Assembly (NCBI RefSeq): GCF_008831285.2
Contig: NC_045146.1
Location: forward strand, 14,935,149 to 14,999,148
Source of the DNA: Nymphaea colorata
Taxonomy: Eukaryota > Streptophyta > Magnoliopsida > Nymphaeales > Nymphaeaceae
DNA: 64,000 nt
Direction of reading: 5' to 3'
In this document: positions 34,365-47,117 of the stretch, one piece after another
Layout of the letters: the number at the start of each line of letters is the position of its first letter
Position numbering within the stretch: position 1 is the first letter of the stretch
Notes under the pieces: model-generated
What the model was told of the DNA's origin: nothing
The model's input: the letters and a program-made list of their open reading frames with translations, nothing else
Databases searched by the model: none
Made by a program: the position numbers and the translations under genes

Positions 34365-35730
34365 AAAGCTGCCATCTTCCATGTATAGTCTCTTGAAAAG
34401 CTGGAGGGGAGGGGTCTGATACCTGCAGATTGTTGGTGGTTCTCCACGAAACATCTATTTCATACTTTATTCTTGCCTTCAGTTGGATCTGAGCGACTTT
34501 GATGAGGCCTCTTTAGCGTTGTAAAAAGCATCTCGTGAATCAAAAAAACTTCAGCCTATCTCTCTGTCTCTCTCTTGCGAATCATGTGGCTTAGGTAGCT
34601 TCCTTACAGGAATTAAAAGCGATAAAAGGGGTGGGACTGAATGGAAACGTTCTGAAATGGTGGGTTGTCCTTTATCATCTAAAACGGTTTTGTACCTTTT
34701 ACATTGGAGTTGAAATTGAACCCCGAGTTTGGTTACACAATATTTGGTTTGTTGGACGTTCTAATAGCTATACTCCGGCTTAATCCAGTCCATTTGATGA
34801 GCTGATAGCTATACTGGATCCTGACCATTGCTGTGTCACTAAAGCAGGTTGACAATGCGAATGATCTCATGGTTGGTTTCCTTGATGAAACATCTTCAAC
34901 TCTGCTGTGCGGGTTTGAGGTTATTAAGAGGTAGGAATGCGCATTTGTTTTCATCGGACTTCCTCCGGCAAAATCAGGCTATGATTCTGTGAATCTAATT
35001 CGAAATTCGAAGGGGTTCTGCGTGTGAGTGAAAGTGCATCGCGTCCATCACTCACAACCGGAACAGAAATCTAGAACGTGCAACATTTTGGCTTGTATGA
35101 GACTGTAGAACTCAAGTTTCTTCTGGTTTCAGGTTCGCCTCAAACGATTAATATCGATCGACTGGAGCTGGAAGGATCTGGCAATCGATGTTGCGTATTT
35201 TCGCAGACATCTTTACACTTGGAAACTACTGTTGCTAAGGGTGTGATTGAAAGTCGAATCAATGACTCACAATGTGATCCCCCTAATGCCCTTGATTAAA
35301 GGGAAATACCTGATCCTTGTCCGTTAATGATCGTCGATCTCATCCGGATATCCTGAGATAGTCAAAAGCAAGGCACGTGCCGGCCACAAGCATCGGACAA
35401 AAAATTGACTACCTCACAAATGTGAATGCGAAGATGCCGATCGATGTATCAAGAAATCGGATGCACCACAAAAAATCAGTTAATTTTCATTTGAATATGC
35501 GTCCCATTTCCATGAAACGAAAAGTTATTTATTGAAGAAAGGGAATAAGAAAATAAATAAAAATAATTCCCTACTAACGCCTTCACCAATTTGGGATTAT
35601 TTGAGGTGCTGAAATCAACAAAACAAAGCAGAAAAAAAAAAAAAAGGAAAAATATGCAGAAAAAAGAGGCGTATGCAGTTGGATATTTCGTGGGGGGAGG
35701 GAGAAAGCGCTGAGAACCATCCACACAGAG
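34365..35730. other. PP2C 3' region and intergenic sequence
   Basis: Contains the PP2C 3'UTR (end not determined) and no gene I can support. Confidence 0.5.
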
Positions 35731-35744
35731 CACGAGCTTTCCAC
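35731..35744 (+). promoter_or_regulatory. Iron-dependent regulatory sequence (IDRS-like) of the ferritin gene
   Basis: Reads CACGAGCTTTCCAC, keeping the CACGAG and CCAC halves of the plant ferritin IDRS with a different middle. It lies about 97 bp upstream of the likely TATA box (35841-35846). In other plants this element represses ferritin when iron is low. Confidence 0.6.
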
Positions 35745-35775
35745 GCTCCACCCCTCCGCTTCTGATCCCGGCGGT

Positions 35776-35846
35776 CCACGTGTCATCAGCTGAACGGTCC
35801 ATCTCCAAAAAAGAAGATAGAAACGATTGACCTTCTTCTGTATAAG
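35776..35846 (+). promoter_or_regulatory. G-box and TATA box of the ferritin gene
   Basis: CCACGTGTC at 35776-35784 is an ABRE/G-box type element. TATAAG at 35841-35846 lies about 111 bp before the start codon and fits a core promoter. Confidence 0.5.
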
Positions 35847-35956
35847 CTCCCCATCTCCACTCTAGGTTTCTCCATCTCCCCTGCGCGCTCTCTTTCTCTG
35901 CATCTTGCTCATTTTCAGCATCTTCTCACCGATTTCCTCTTGTCATTTTGTCAGCC

Positions 35957-37411
35957 ATGCTTCTAAGAGCTCCAAGTTTTGTTCCTTCCCTGAAGATTGG
36001 AGCCCATCCTCGTGGGTGTCAATCGTCGTCTTCTTCTTCCTCCCCTTCTTTGGGGCTTCTTTTCCATAAGAGCGGGAGAGATGGGAGGCGGCTCGTGGTC
36101 TCTGCGGCTAAGAAGGACGCTGACGAGGCCCTTACAGGGGTGATTTTCCAACCCTTCCAGGAGGTGCAAAGCGATCTCTACCTCGTCCCCACCTCGCCCA
36201 ACCAGTCTCTGGCTCGGCAGGGATACGCGGACACTTGCGAGGCCGCCATCAATGAACAGATCAAGTGGGTTCTCTTCTTTACCTGATATGTTTCTTGTTT
36301 GGGGTCCCTTTTCCTGCTTTCTTTGAGAGTCTCTTGCGGAATTCGTTGGTTTCATATGGTTGGTGGTGTTTGACAGCGTGGAGTACAATGTCTCCTATGT
36401 TTATCACGCCATGTTCGCGTACTTTGATAGGGATAACGTTGCCCTTAAAGGATTTGCCAAGTAATTTCCTGCCCGAATTCTCATGCTGATGCCTTCTTGA
36501 TTCTTGGTCTTCTTTTTCGCACTTATACTTCTCGATTTTTAGGTTTTTCAAGGAATCGAGTGACGAAGAAAGGGAGCATGCTGAGAAACTGATGAAATAC
36601 CAAGTACTCTTTCTTGGTTCTTTAGATATCTGGATCCTCATTTTCTTTCTGGGTCTTTCGAATTCTTTTGTTTTCGCTTCCCTAATTTTTTTTTGGGGAT
36701 ACTTTTAGAACAAACGAGGTGGAAAGGTCAAACTGCAGACGATAGTGAGGCCGCTGACGACGGAATTCGACCACCCTGAAAAAGGAGATGCGTTACATGG
36801 TACTTTATCTTGTTCCCTTTTACGTCCTCTTCTATTGTCATTCAGAAAGAACCCACGAGATGTTGATTTGCGTGCTCTGCTTCCGCAGCTATGGAACTCA
36901 CCCTGTCTTTGGAGAAATTGGTGAACGTGAAGCTTCTCAAGCTCCATGAGGTAATCCCCTAAATAAACCGTCTCATCTTTCTTTGATTTTGTGTTCTGCG
37001 ATTCTTCTACTTGATTTCCACTGTCGTGATATGCAGGTGGCATCGAAAGCCAACGATCCACAGTTGATCGACTTTATCGAGAGCGAGTTTTTAGCGGAGC
37101 AGGTCTTATCTCCTAACTCCTCTCTTTCTTCTTCTCTCAAAATTTGTGTCCTTCCGTCTTCCTGAAGCTCACCGAGAGCCATCACGTTCTTTAGGTGGAA
37201 GCCATAAAGAAGATATCAGAATATGTTTCTCAGCTCAGAAGAGTTGGTCAAGGACATGGTGAGCAGAAACCCTTCTCATAAAGTGAACCGAATCTTGGTT
37301 CTTGCTTGACTATCCATTTTTACCTTTTTTAACTTCTTTAACTCGTGATTGCTCGTTGGATTTGTTGCAGGGGTGTGGCACTTTGATCAGATGCTCCTTC
37401 ACGAAGCATGA
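35957..37411 (+). CDS. FER: Ferritin, plastid type
   Basis: Iron-storage subunit of the 24-mer ferritin cage, expected in plastids. Eight exons: 35957-36264, 36377-36460, 36543-36603, 36709-36799, 36889-36950, 37037-37102, 37195-37258, 37371-37411 (777 nt, 258 aa), the standard plant ferritin layout. The Ser-rich N-terminus (about 1-50) is a transit peptide, followed by the plant extension peptide ([20 protein letters not shown]). The helical core starts near [30 protein letters not shown] holds the ferroxidase Glu and His, [11 protein letters not shown] follows, and the end is [12 protein letters not shown]. The ATG at 35957 is preferred because it begins the transit peptide directly after a TATA-driven leader. 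The IDRS-like element suggests iron control. Confidence 0.96.
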
Positions 37412-39329
37412 TATGATGGTAATGAATGAAGATCTCTTTGGTGAGAATTGGTCATGGGGGATGACCCAGTGGGGACGTGGACAACCTGGAGTGGGGTTCT
37501 ACTGCACTAGTACCGCTTTTAGCCTGCTGGTGTTGGGCGTCTTTTAGTGTTCTGCCTTTTTGTCACCGTCGTCTTTTCCTCTTTCACTTGACTAGAATAC
37601 TTGAAAAATCTTTTTGTTGTTTTCCCTTATTTCCTGTGGTGAAGTATGAACTGGAAAGTTACCAGAAACTTTTTCCGTGCTTCCTGTATGAAAAGCTTAA
37701 ACTCTCACGTCCTGTTTCTTTACCTGTTAATGGCTGGCATAATGCGGAACCTTTTGGTTGCTTAGTTGATGAGTTGAATATTCATTTGTGCAAAAGTGAA
37801 TGCTTCTTTCTTTTTCATCATCATATTATGTTTCCATCGTCGAGCGTCTGCTTGTGGGTGCGTGTTCTTGTGGGGGTCTCGTAGATTTGCTTGCGTGGTT
37901 TCGTTATGCTGTTCTCGTGGTGGGCTTCGGTTCTTCATTGCGTCTGACACACCGTGGATCTCCTCCTCGGTGGTAGCCCTCACGGGCCTTAGATTTTTCA
38001 TTAATTTGGCATCATCTTCTTCCTCCTTCCTTCTTGCAACTGGCCGCTTGGCCGAATAATGTGCAAATTCTTGCTGGAGACGATTGGACAAAATTGTCTT
38101 ATTTCCTGCACCTGGTTTGCCACAGCAAAGCCAGGGTTCTTTAATCTCTGGTTTTCTTCTTCTTGTTGGTTTAGGGCTGTTATGTTAAATAAAGCTCTCC
38201 TTCCAATCTTCCTTAATTAAAACAATCTGCAGCCACAGTCCTTCCAATAGAAATTAATAAGTGCAAACTTCTCATTCCCTAAAACACGCACTTCTTGGGC
38301 TCTTATTTTTTTGGAGAAATTGAAGAATGTTTCCTTCTCCCATTTCCTCTCCTGCTTCAAACCCAAAAGGGAAAAAATGTAATCCTTTTATTTCCTTCAT
38401 GTATAGTTTAATTTGTCCATCCATTTCATTCTTTTCCGCCTCTCTTTTCCCAAGTTTTCAAAATCTGACAAGTGTAAGAGCATCCCCCTTACTTCCATCC
38501 AGTATTTATTGGACACACAGTATTTATTGGACACGGAAGATAGCATATTAAGTGATAATAATGTGACATATGATGTGATTTTGGGCTTGTCTGCTCATGA
38601 TAAATCCCACTACTATTTGAGCGACCTAATAGCGCTTTTAGGTGTAGCTTTTTCAATTCACCTGTACAGTAGTACAGCGTCGCCTTTTTCTTCCGTTGGA
38701 AAGAAGGCCTTTTTACGGACAGAGCAGAAGCTATATATCCATGCAAAAGTTTTAACATAACTGGGTTATCTGTATTTTTATAATCCACATGATCTACCTG
38801 GGTTATCTTTATTTACTTCTATGCGCCACATGTCACGAAAATCATATGCTATGTGGCGGATCCTCAACGGTAGGATTTTTTAAAGTTTAGCTGCACCGTC
38901 TTTTCTTCTTCTTGTCATTTGTGTTCGGTTCCTATTCCGCATATTTTTGTTTTAAAATAAAAGATTGATGATAAAGTTCAATTCCTGCGTATAATTTTTT
39001 TAATGAAATAAAAAAGTTGATTAATGAAAGTGTACAAAAGGAGACAGAGTCATCAATATGGTCATTTTGAGTTTGTGGAAGTGCACTGTAGCAGTATGCT
39101 TCATAGCGCAAAAGCCTTAGGGTAGCGTTTGATAGTCTCAGATTCAAGCTGATTCGATGATCTCATAGAACTTGAAGTTAATAAAACTCATGTTTGCTGC
39201 ATTATCAAGACGTGTACTCTCTCTATCTCTCTCTCTCTTGTCCTGATCTCAACGAAACTCGAAAGCAGGGCCTTGGCAGTGGACGATGGTGAGTCTCTCT
39301 CTCGCGCGTGTGCTTTGGCCAGAACCGTC

Positions 39330-39480
39330 GACGGGGGGGTTTTTTAAGACACCCTCGTCGAGTGTGTTCTGGTTTCAGACATCTACCCTTGACGAGGGGA
39401 TTCCCTCATCGAGGGTTCTGAAACTCTCGGCAAGGGCGAAACTCGTCTAGGGCTTCAGACTTCGGTTGAAGAAACCCTAG
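39330..39480. repeat. CCCTCGNNGAGGG-type repeat patch, second locus
   Basis: Similar vocabulary to 17820-17990, with alternating CCCTCGTCGAG, CCTTGACGAGGG and CTCATCGAGGG units, and also next to CT-rich sequence. Confidence 0.45.
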
Positions 39481-40357
39481 ATCAAACCGAGGATTTCAAT
39501 TTTTTTTTCTTATACTCCCTCTCTGTCTCTCTTTTCTCCCTGTGTGTCTACATGCAGTTGAGGCAGTGGTGCTTCCCTTGAGATTTTGTCCCGCCGAGAC
39601 ATCGGTCTGATCTCAAAAGAGTGGCCATCGTTCCAATTGAAGATGTGAAATTTGAGGTTTTGAGATCTTGCCTTAAAATCCAGCGCTGGTTTTAGGTGGT
39701 ACCTGTATTATTATACCAAAATTAAAGTACTTTATAGCAGAATTGGGCTACTTTAATTCCGGAATTGCCGTCCAGAAAGTATCAGAGGTTCTGTGCCCGT
39801 TGAGCAGACGCCCGTCTTCTTCTTCTTCTTTCCCCCTGTGAGCGTCGAAGAGCAGCCTCCTCAAACCGGCACCGTGTGAACTTCAACTTAAAATCTTGAA
39901 CCATGTGAATTCTGCCTCTTCAACCTTGTACATAGACACTGGAAGGTAAACCGACGGCCAAAATGTGCTCGTGCCGAGCAAAGCCATGAATGCATTAGGA
40001 AAAGATATATGATCATGGCCACAAGTGTCGTCAAAGCAATGAATGATGAACGGGTCATTAGGAAAAGGTATATGATCATTGGCACGCTGCCACGACCTCT
40101 TTAATTAACTATTGTTTGTGCCCCCCACCTATGTTGGTGGCAAGAATTATTAAATAAAATTTCCAGTAAACTCGAAAAGTCTCCGTCCACTTAACTATCT
40201 GGACTTGTTTCCAATCTCATGCTTCAAGAGTTAGTGTAATTAGTGTTGTGAATTAGGCTAGAGAAGAAGACAACAATTTATCCATAAATCAGGGTTGCTC
40301 ATGGCTCTTGTACCACAGTAAAATCAAAACATGAATGTTTTCAATCAAATAACATTA

Positions 40358-40762
40358 GGGAGGTCAACAGATTGGATTCAAATCAGATTTAACCGTATCT
40401 GTTTTTCAGATATTCACAGGATTTGAATTCGAATTCAAATACAAATAAAGAAAAATTATGTTCGAATTCAAATCTGAAAACCGATTTCACAATCTAAACT
40501 GAATTTTTTTTTATCATATTTGAATCTGAATCCGAATTTTGTCAATTTTCAAAACGTAAGAGTATTATGTATAGGATATTTGTTTAAAAATAAATTTGAT
40601 CAAAATCCAATCGGATAATATTCAGATCAGATGTCATTTCATAAATCTGAATCCAATCTGATTTCTTAATCAAATATATATATATATATATTTTCATATC
40701 TCATTTTTTCAGATCGGTTTGGTCCAATATCCGACTCAAGTTGGATATATTAACGTCCCTAA
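40358..40762. mobile_element. AT-rich MITE-like repeat with AGGGANGT termini
   Basis: The left end reads TTAGGGAGGTCAACAG and the right end, reversed, TTAGGGACGTTAATAT. The interior is made of TGAATCCGAAT-like words shared with other copies in the window. Confidence 0.5.
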
Positions 40763-41264
40763 ATAGCACATAATGTTTGAAATTGCTTTAGACATATGTA
40801 AGTCCACATTATGGTTCTAACAATCTTTCATTTGGACCAAATATATCTTTACAAATTTCTACATTTAGGAAAACTATATGAGCTCAAAACTGCTATCTTA
40901 TTATGTATCATTTCCACCGTCCATTATTATATTAATATTGAACCACAATGGCCTTCACTAAAAGAAATTAATTGGTTGCTTTGTTTTTTGAAAAAAATAT
41001 ACCATATGAAACTGGATCAGGTCTGCTAGGACCCGACTAGGCACCCACCGCAACAAGAGAACCACCCTTGCGTTTCACGCCTCAAAATTCCGCACATGTA
41101 TTTACACATTTAAAAAAATTGTCTCATGACTTATGAATATATCAAACATAATTGATCACTTAATGACTATTTGCTCTCAGATAGAACATAATGTCTGAAA
41201 TTGATCTAGACAAATGTAAACCCACATTATAATTCTAACACCCTCTTCAATCTGGCATAAAGGA

Positions 41265-41450
41265 AAAAAATTCTCCTCCTAGTGGTGGAGCCTTTTTTTT
41301 TTCTATGAGTATTTCCTAAGGGTCACCAAATATCATATATAAGTAAGTAAATAATTGAGAAACATTGATATAAAATTAAATAAAAAATTTTGCTGGTGTG
41401 GGCAACTGCCCACACTAGCTTATAAGTCGCTCCACTATTATCTCCGCCGA
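41265..41450. repeat. TE remnant with GGGCAACTGCCC palindrome
   Basis: Contains GTGGTGGAGCC and GTGTGGGCAACTGCCCACAC. A related stretch in opposite orientation is at about 52180-52365 (GGGCAATTGCC, CTCCGCTGCTCC). Confidence 0.35.
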
Positions 41451-41486
41451 AGACCGGATTGACGTTTGAACTTTGAATCCATCATT

Positions 41487-42310
41487 GATCTTGTCTTTCT
41501 CTTCTCTCTCTTCTTATTGTGTTTTGTCTTTCTCTTCTCTCTCTTTTATTTTTAAACATTTCATGTCCAAATGAACCAATAAAATGCTCTTTTGTATCAT
41601 TTATACAAAAACATAGAAAAGAACATTTTATTGGTTGAATTTGAACAACAGAATGTTTAAAATGAGAGGTAGAATAACAAGAAGAGAAAGACAAGACACA
41701 ACAAGAAGAGGAAGACAAGCTTGCACTTTATCTTCCTCTTCTTATTGTGTCTTGCCTTTCTCCTCTTGTTATTCTCCCTTTTATTTTTAAACATCCCAGT
41801 GTCCAAATGAATCAATAAAATGTTCTTTTGTATCCTTATACAAAAGCATATAAAAGAACATTTTATTGGTTGAGTTTGGACAACAAAATGTTTAAAAATG
41901 AGAGGGAGAATAACAAGAAGACACAGACAAGACACAACAAGAAGAGGAAGACAAACTTGCACCTTGTCTTCCTCTTCTTATTCTGTCTCTGTTCTTATTA
42001 TTCTCCCTTTTATTTTTAAACATTTCATTGTCCAAATGAATCAATAAAATGTTCTTTTGTATCATTTATACAAAAGCATAGAAAAAAACATTTTATTGGT
42101 TGAGTTTGAACAACAAAATGTTTAAAAATGAGAGGGAGAATAACAAGAAGAGGAAGACAAGAAGCTACAAGAAGAGGAAGACAACCTTGCACCTTGTCTT
42201 CCTCTTCTTATTATGTCTTGTCTTTCTCTTCTTGTAATTTTTCCTTTTATTTTTAAACATTTTATTGTCCAAATGAACCAATAAAATGCTCTTTTGTATC
42301 ATTTATACCG
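41487..42310. repeat. Array of about 3.5 self-complementary units of 230-237 bp
   Basis: Each unit is itself an inverted repeat around GTATCATTTATACAAAAGC. The left half reads CAAATGAACCAATAAAATG and the right half its reverse (ACATTTTATTGGTTGAGTTT). Units are flanked by CTTCCTCTTCTT / AAGAAGAGGAAG stretches. The CCAATAAAATG-type landmark recurs at 41576, 41812, 42041 and 42278. Confidence 0.9.
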
Positions 42311-43432
42311 AAATTAGTCCTGACCATTCAAGAAAGTGACCATTCAAGAAAGTCCTGACCTTTCCATAACATTCAGAAAATCATCAAAAGTGTTTCCATT
42401 GGTCTAAATCAGCCAAAGCAAAGCGAGTGTGCTTGCCAGCAGCCAACTCTGGCGTGTCAGCTTAGTTATCCTCATCAAGCCATTGACTTGATTGATGTCT
42501 AGCTTCGCCTTTAGAATCTAAGTTGCAGATAGGGCTGGGGCCTTCCCTTCTCTGTGAGGACCCTTGGGGACTTTTTTTCGATGGAACAGGATCTGGAAGC
42601 CGATAGGATGTCAGAGGGCCAAAAGCATATTAGAAGCAAGAATTAACTAGCACTGTTAATCACCATATGCTACAAAGTAAATAAAGAGATAGTAAAAGAA
42701 ATTATACACACTGCAATTAAAGAAAATATGAAAACAATTTATGCTACTAAACAATTCTATACAGTTTCTTATCAAACAATTGCAAGATGTATAATTCAAT
42801 CCAAAATGCCTCGTCCATAAACAGATGGGACGGGCTCACTCGAGTGACATTAAAACTCAAAATCAACATGTTTATTCAGAATATTAAACCAAATGGTGAT
42901 TTAGAAGCAATAAGATGGTAAAAAAGGGCATCCAGATATATATTGGCACAGTCATTGGAATGTCCTTCTTGAAATCATCCAACGTGTTCACTAGCTTAGG
43001 AGGTGAAGAAGTTCATTTATTGCAAGAATTCCAAATCTAAGAAAATCCCAAGTTAAGAACCAGACTATCTAACTGATCCAAGAAGACGACCGGTCCGTAA
43101 AATTCTAAAGGATAGAAGAAAACGAGAAGACACACACAACTCAAATCGCTGCACAGGAGAGAATGTATGTGGTTCGGCAAAGCCTATGTCCACTATAAAC
43201 TTTTCTCCTCCATCTCTTGTGGAGGAAGAGTAGAGAAGGTGCTAATTTATAATTCAAGTTACTGCCATGATAATAATAAGATTATATTTACATTTCATTT
43301 GAGGGAGATTTTTTTTGGCACAGTATAGGAAGGCCTTTATCTCATGCTTTAATTAAAGGTTCACGATAAGGTTTTCTATCTTTTCCTTCCTTATTTTGCT
43401 CTTCCCAGCCTTGGACTTTATCTCCTTGTGAT
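42311..43432. other. Repeat-rich intergenic sequence
   Basis: No gene seen. About 43150-43260 resembles the antisense of plant Copia LTR sequence (ATGTGGTTCGGCAAAGCC, CCTATGTCCA). Confidence 0.45.
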
Positions 43433-43745
43433 CAGGGCTGCACACCAGATGATTGGAGCTCGAGCTTTTGATTCGACTCAAAAAGCTCGAGCTCCATAGG
43501 ACAAGCTCAAGCTTGAATCAACTATAGTGTTGAGCTTGTAACGTCTCATTTCTTTTAACTCGTTTTAACTCATTCAACTATGATGAAATGGGTTTACATA
43601 GTTGAGCCGAGCCAAATTTAAACGAGTCGAGTTTTTACAGCTCGAGCTTGGCTCGTTTAGTATTTCGAATATAAATTCAAACTCGATCTTTACTTGTTTA
43701 TAAGAGAGTCGATCCCTAATTGGCTCCACTGATTGTGCAGCCCTT
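43433..43745. mobile_element. hAT MITE, 313 bp, with perfect 8-bp target duplication
   Basis: The left end is CAGGGCTGCACA and the right end, reversed, AAGGGCTGCACA. Flanks are CTTGTGAT at 43425-43432 and again at 43746-43753. Subterminal AGCTCGAGCTT and AACGAGTCGAG sequence matches the larger element at 16958-18244. Confidence 0.85.
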
Positions 43746-43753
43746 CTTGTGAT

Positions 43754-46700
43754 CTTTCACCGTAGCTTACCATGTTTGTCTTAACACAGTCAAGATACTA
43801 GACCAGCGACATATAAGCTTAAACTGTCCTTTAACGCTGATTCAAAATTGTGAAAACCTTCAAGTATCGTACAAAACTCCAAGCAAAAGCATGGGTGTTG
43901 AATTGGAATTGGGATTCAACCTAGCCTCGCCGATGGTCTGATAGCAGAGATAAATGGCGTCATTATTCTTTTTAGGCTCAATGTTCCAGTGCATGTAGCC
44001 GTTAGGTGGCTCCAGCAAATCTTGGCATCATACGTACAATTTCCATTTGGTTGCTGGAAATGGAGGGAGAAATACTTACCTACCGTCTCGCCGGTGAATG
44101 ATAGGCAAAATCCTCAATTTCTGTGATGCTGATGGTATTTCCCAAGAAGATGCCAAGATGGTTCAAGAAAACTTGCCTACCATCAATCAGCCAGTTGAAG
44201 ATGTAAAGCTACAATATGATCGACGACAAATCGGTGGTTGGTTGCGGTGGATTGCAGTGTTTCAACTATTAGCATGTTCTTGTGTTAACGAACAGATTTC
44301 TTGCTAACCATTTGGATTTTAAATCTAGCCTAGTATGAAACCCTGGGTGCTTTCATTTCATACAAGTGAAGGTTGAGAATGAGAGAGATTCTAAACCATA
44401 AACAATGTTTTAAAAGGCGAAAAAACGAGGCGAGACATTGAACCCCTTCTGAGGTGAGGCAAGGTGGGACACAACAAATGCTCCAACACATGAAGATGCC
44501 AAAATCTATTCCAAAGGAAAAGAAATTCAAATTTGTAATCAAGATCCAAGTTTTTTGGATCTTGACAGACCAACCTGAAATTTCTATTTAGTATTCTTTT
44601 ATCTCTCAAGATTTGGTGGTTGTAAGAGAGTATTCATTTTCTCAGAATTGTAGAGAAGGAAAGGCTTCGTGGACGTAGGTCGAGTTTGACCGAACCGTAG
44701 GTCGAGTTTGACCGAACCACGTAATCTCTTGTGTGGTCTATCTCTCTCTCTCTCTCCCTCTTTGTCTCTCTCTCTTGTTCTAATTTTTACACATGCAACC
44801 ATAATCACTTGTAAGTCCAAATAGATATAAACTTTGCCTATATAATTGGTGTATGACTTGACATGTCCTAATATCAGCAGTATAGAGAATGCATGTTTAA
44901 TTAATACATGACACGATTTGTCTTTAGAAGTTGTAAAAATATTTTAAAATTTTAATCGACTATTCAAAGAGACCAAATCTTATTACACACTACTAACATT
45001 CACAAATGAACAAACGAAATTAGGAAAACCAAGATTAAGATAATAATATTAAACAGGAGAATAGCTAAATTACAAGTAATCGTAGGTCAACAACAATATA
45101 AGCACATTGGTATCTACATATCTAACAAAAAATGTAAAAAATTGTATATCAATGCAAATATCTAATAGTCTTTAACAAAATTTTAAATGTCTTTAAAGGA
45201 AACTGTTCAATTGTGTCTTCATGTTGCTATCTTCTTCAGTTGAGGGAAATTTATCTTCATTTGCCTTTAGATAGGTCCACTTCACCAAAACTCTCATCTT
45301 CTAAATCTTTTTGTATTATTTTACCTTTAGGCGTCAAGAATATTAATGAAAATAATACGTTTGGTAATGAATGAAGCCTAATTTCCTTATCTTCATTTCA
45401 AAAATTAGAAAATATAACATACATTTGCCACTTTTCATTGAAGAAAACAAACCTAAGCTTCTTTGCAGACTTTGATATATCTCCAAAAGGAAGAATAATA
45501 TAATGGCATTGCTTAGGCTTTAGACTTCTTCCATCAATTATCTTATTCAATATTTGGGGTAGAGGGCGACTTGTGGTTTATGTTTTCAAGTTTTTTACCT
45601 TTTCAAAAGTGTGGCTTATAATCACGCCATGTAACTCAGTCAGAATCTGAGTTTGTGTTCTCTATAATTAATGACTTGGCCGAAGCCTTTGCCGTCAAAG
45701 ATCTTTGATCATTACATACTGCCTGACCATTGAAGCAGCCTGAACAACGCAAGGATTTCTCTTCACAGAGAACCAACATACTTTGAACTATCTTCAAAAA
45801 GTGGACATGCTTAAACAAACCTCTATCCCTGCTCTGTCTTGACCGAGGACATTATATGTTGTAGTTGGGTTTCGTTTATATGATACAACACTGCATAAAG
45901 GTTCTGCTGGTGCATAACTTCTGCTGGTGTTGGTGATGCAACACTGCATAAATGCTGGTGCACAACTTTTCGTATCGAATGTTGTCATGTTCAGTTTACA
46001 AGGTCTATCAAAAGTTACTATTCACCACTGAATCGTTTGACAAAGAACTGTGCTTCAATACGTAAAGCATATACTTATTTTATTATCTTCATCTATCGCA
46101 GGACAAAGTCTTGCAAGCTCCTTTTTTTTATGCAAACTGGCTTTGGGCCTGGACGAGGATCACTAATTCACTAGCGCGCGTGCCTTGGATTTGATATGTT
46201 GTTGTCAAACACTGAAAGAGAAAACGATAATTGCCCACTCTAGTTCTAAACACAAACGCAGAGCTCAGGCAAGCTGCCGCAGAACTAATTTGGATTCACT
46301 TCTTAATTTGTGAACTCTGCGTCATGGACTTGACATGTTGTTGTCAAGCTCAAGACCTTTCATACAAGAAAAGCTTCGCCATCTCAAGCTTTGTTTCAGG
46401 TCAAAAACTTTTGACAACCAAACCGATGATGACCGGCCAAGAAGGTTCAAGTAATTGGCATTAACCTAAAGAGGCGTAGGACATGCAAAAAGAACACTGT
46501 TTTAGAACACACACTGCTAACTAACTAAATACATGTCTTTTAAGCACAATGTCCTTGCTTCCGTCATGTATAATATTTGATTGTTGAGTTTAGAAGTGAC
46601 ATCCATAATCGGAACTTATTTTCCTTCTCTGTGAAATAAGAAGACGTGTATCCTCAGAAAATTGAAAAACTAAAAGATCCAACAAGCGACGGATTTAATC

Positions 46701-47117
46701 CCCACTATCCTCATTGAGTTCACCTAAAGAAGGCAGATTTTAGGGGGGAGCGACCAAAACAATAGAAGGGGCGCGCCGAAGATACAAACAAAGGCCAAGC
46801 CTCGAATCTGCAAATCATACTCGAGACGGCCACTGCCAATAATGGGAGAAGTTCGATCGGATATTATATAAAAAGCTGACTCGCCAACGTATTCCACCCT
46901 TTGGAGAAACAAGAAACCAGTGTTTTATTTTCCACGGGAAGAGAAACCCCGCGGCTTTAGCTAATACTATATATACTATGTACATGCATTACGTTTTATG
47001 AGCAAAGGCCAATTGAGTACCACTACTGACCCCTCTTCTCTTGAACGCACAAACGGAAAGCAACCATAAGAAGTCAAATCCACACACAGAAGCAGAAGCA
47101 GAAGCAGAAAAGCAGAA
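43754..47117. other. Intergenic region before the vicilin-like gene
   Basis: Contains TE debris (a GGCGAGG-type repeat near 44400-44470 and LTR sequence at 44600-44800). A 69-codon ORF at 44098-44307 was not recognised and has no supporting context. No gene is supported. Confidence 0.5.
44600..44800 (+). mobile_element. Copia-type LTR fragment with an internal tandem duplication
   Basis: GAGTATTCATTTTCTCAG is followed by CGTGGACGTAGGTCGAGTTT, GACCGAACC (twice) and ACGTAATCTCTTGTGTGG, a sequence style characteristic of plant Copia LTR ends. The unit GTAGGTCGAGTTTGACCGAACC is present twice in tandem at about 44676-44719. Confidence 0.5.

Larger units (their letters stand above)
37412..41480. 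other. Intergenic region downstream of ferritin
   Basis: Holds the ferritin 3'UTR, an 18-bp tandem duplication near 38490-38535, a CCCTCGNNGAGGG repeat patch (39330-39480), an AT-rich dispersed repeat (40358-40762), and a TE-like remnant (about 41265-41450). No gene is supported. Confidence 0.55.

Noticed and set aside
44098-44307. 69-codon ORF with an EF-hand-like DADGISQEDAK segment
   Set aside because: Too short, lacks the full 12-residue loop pattern and any neighbouring exon; treated as unsupported.
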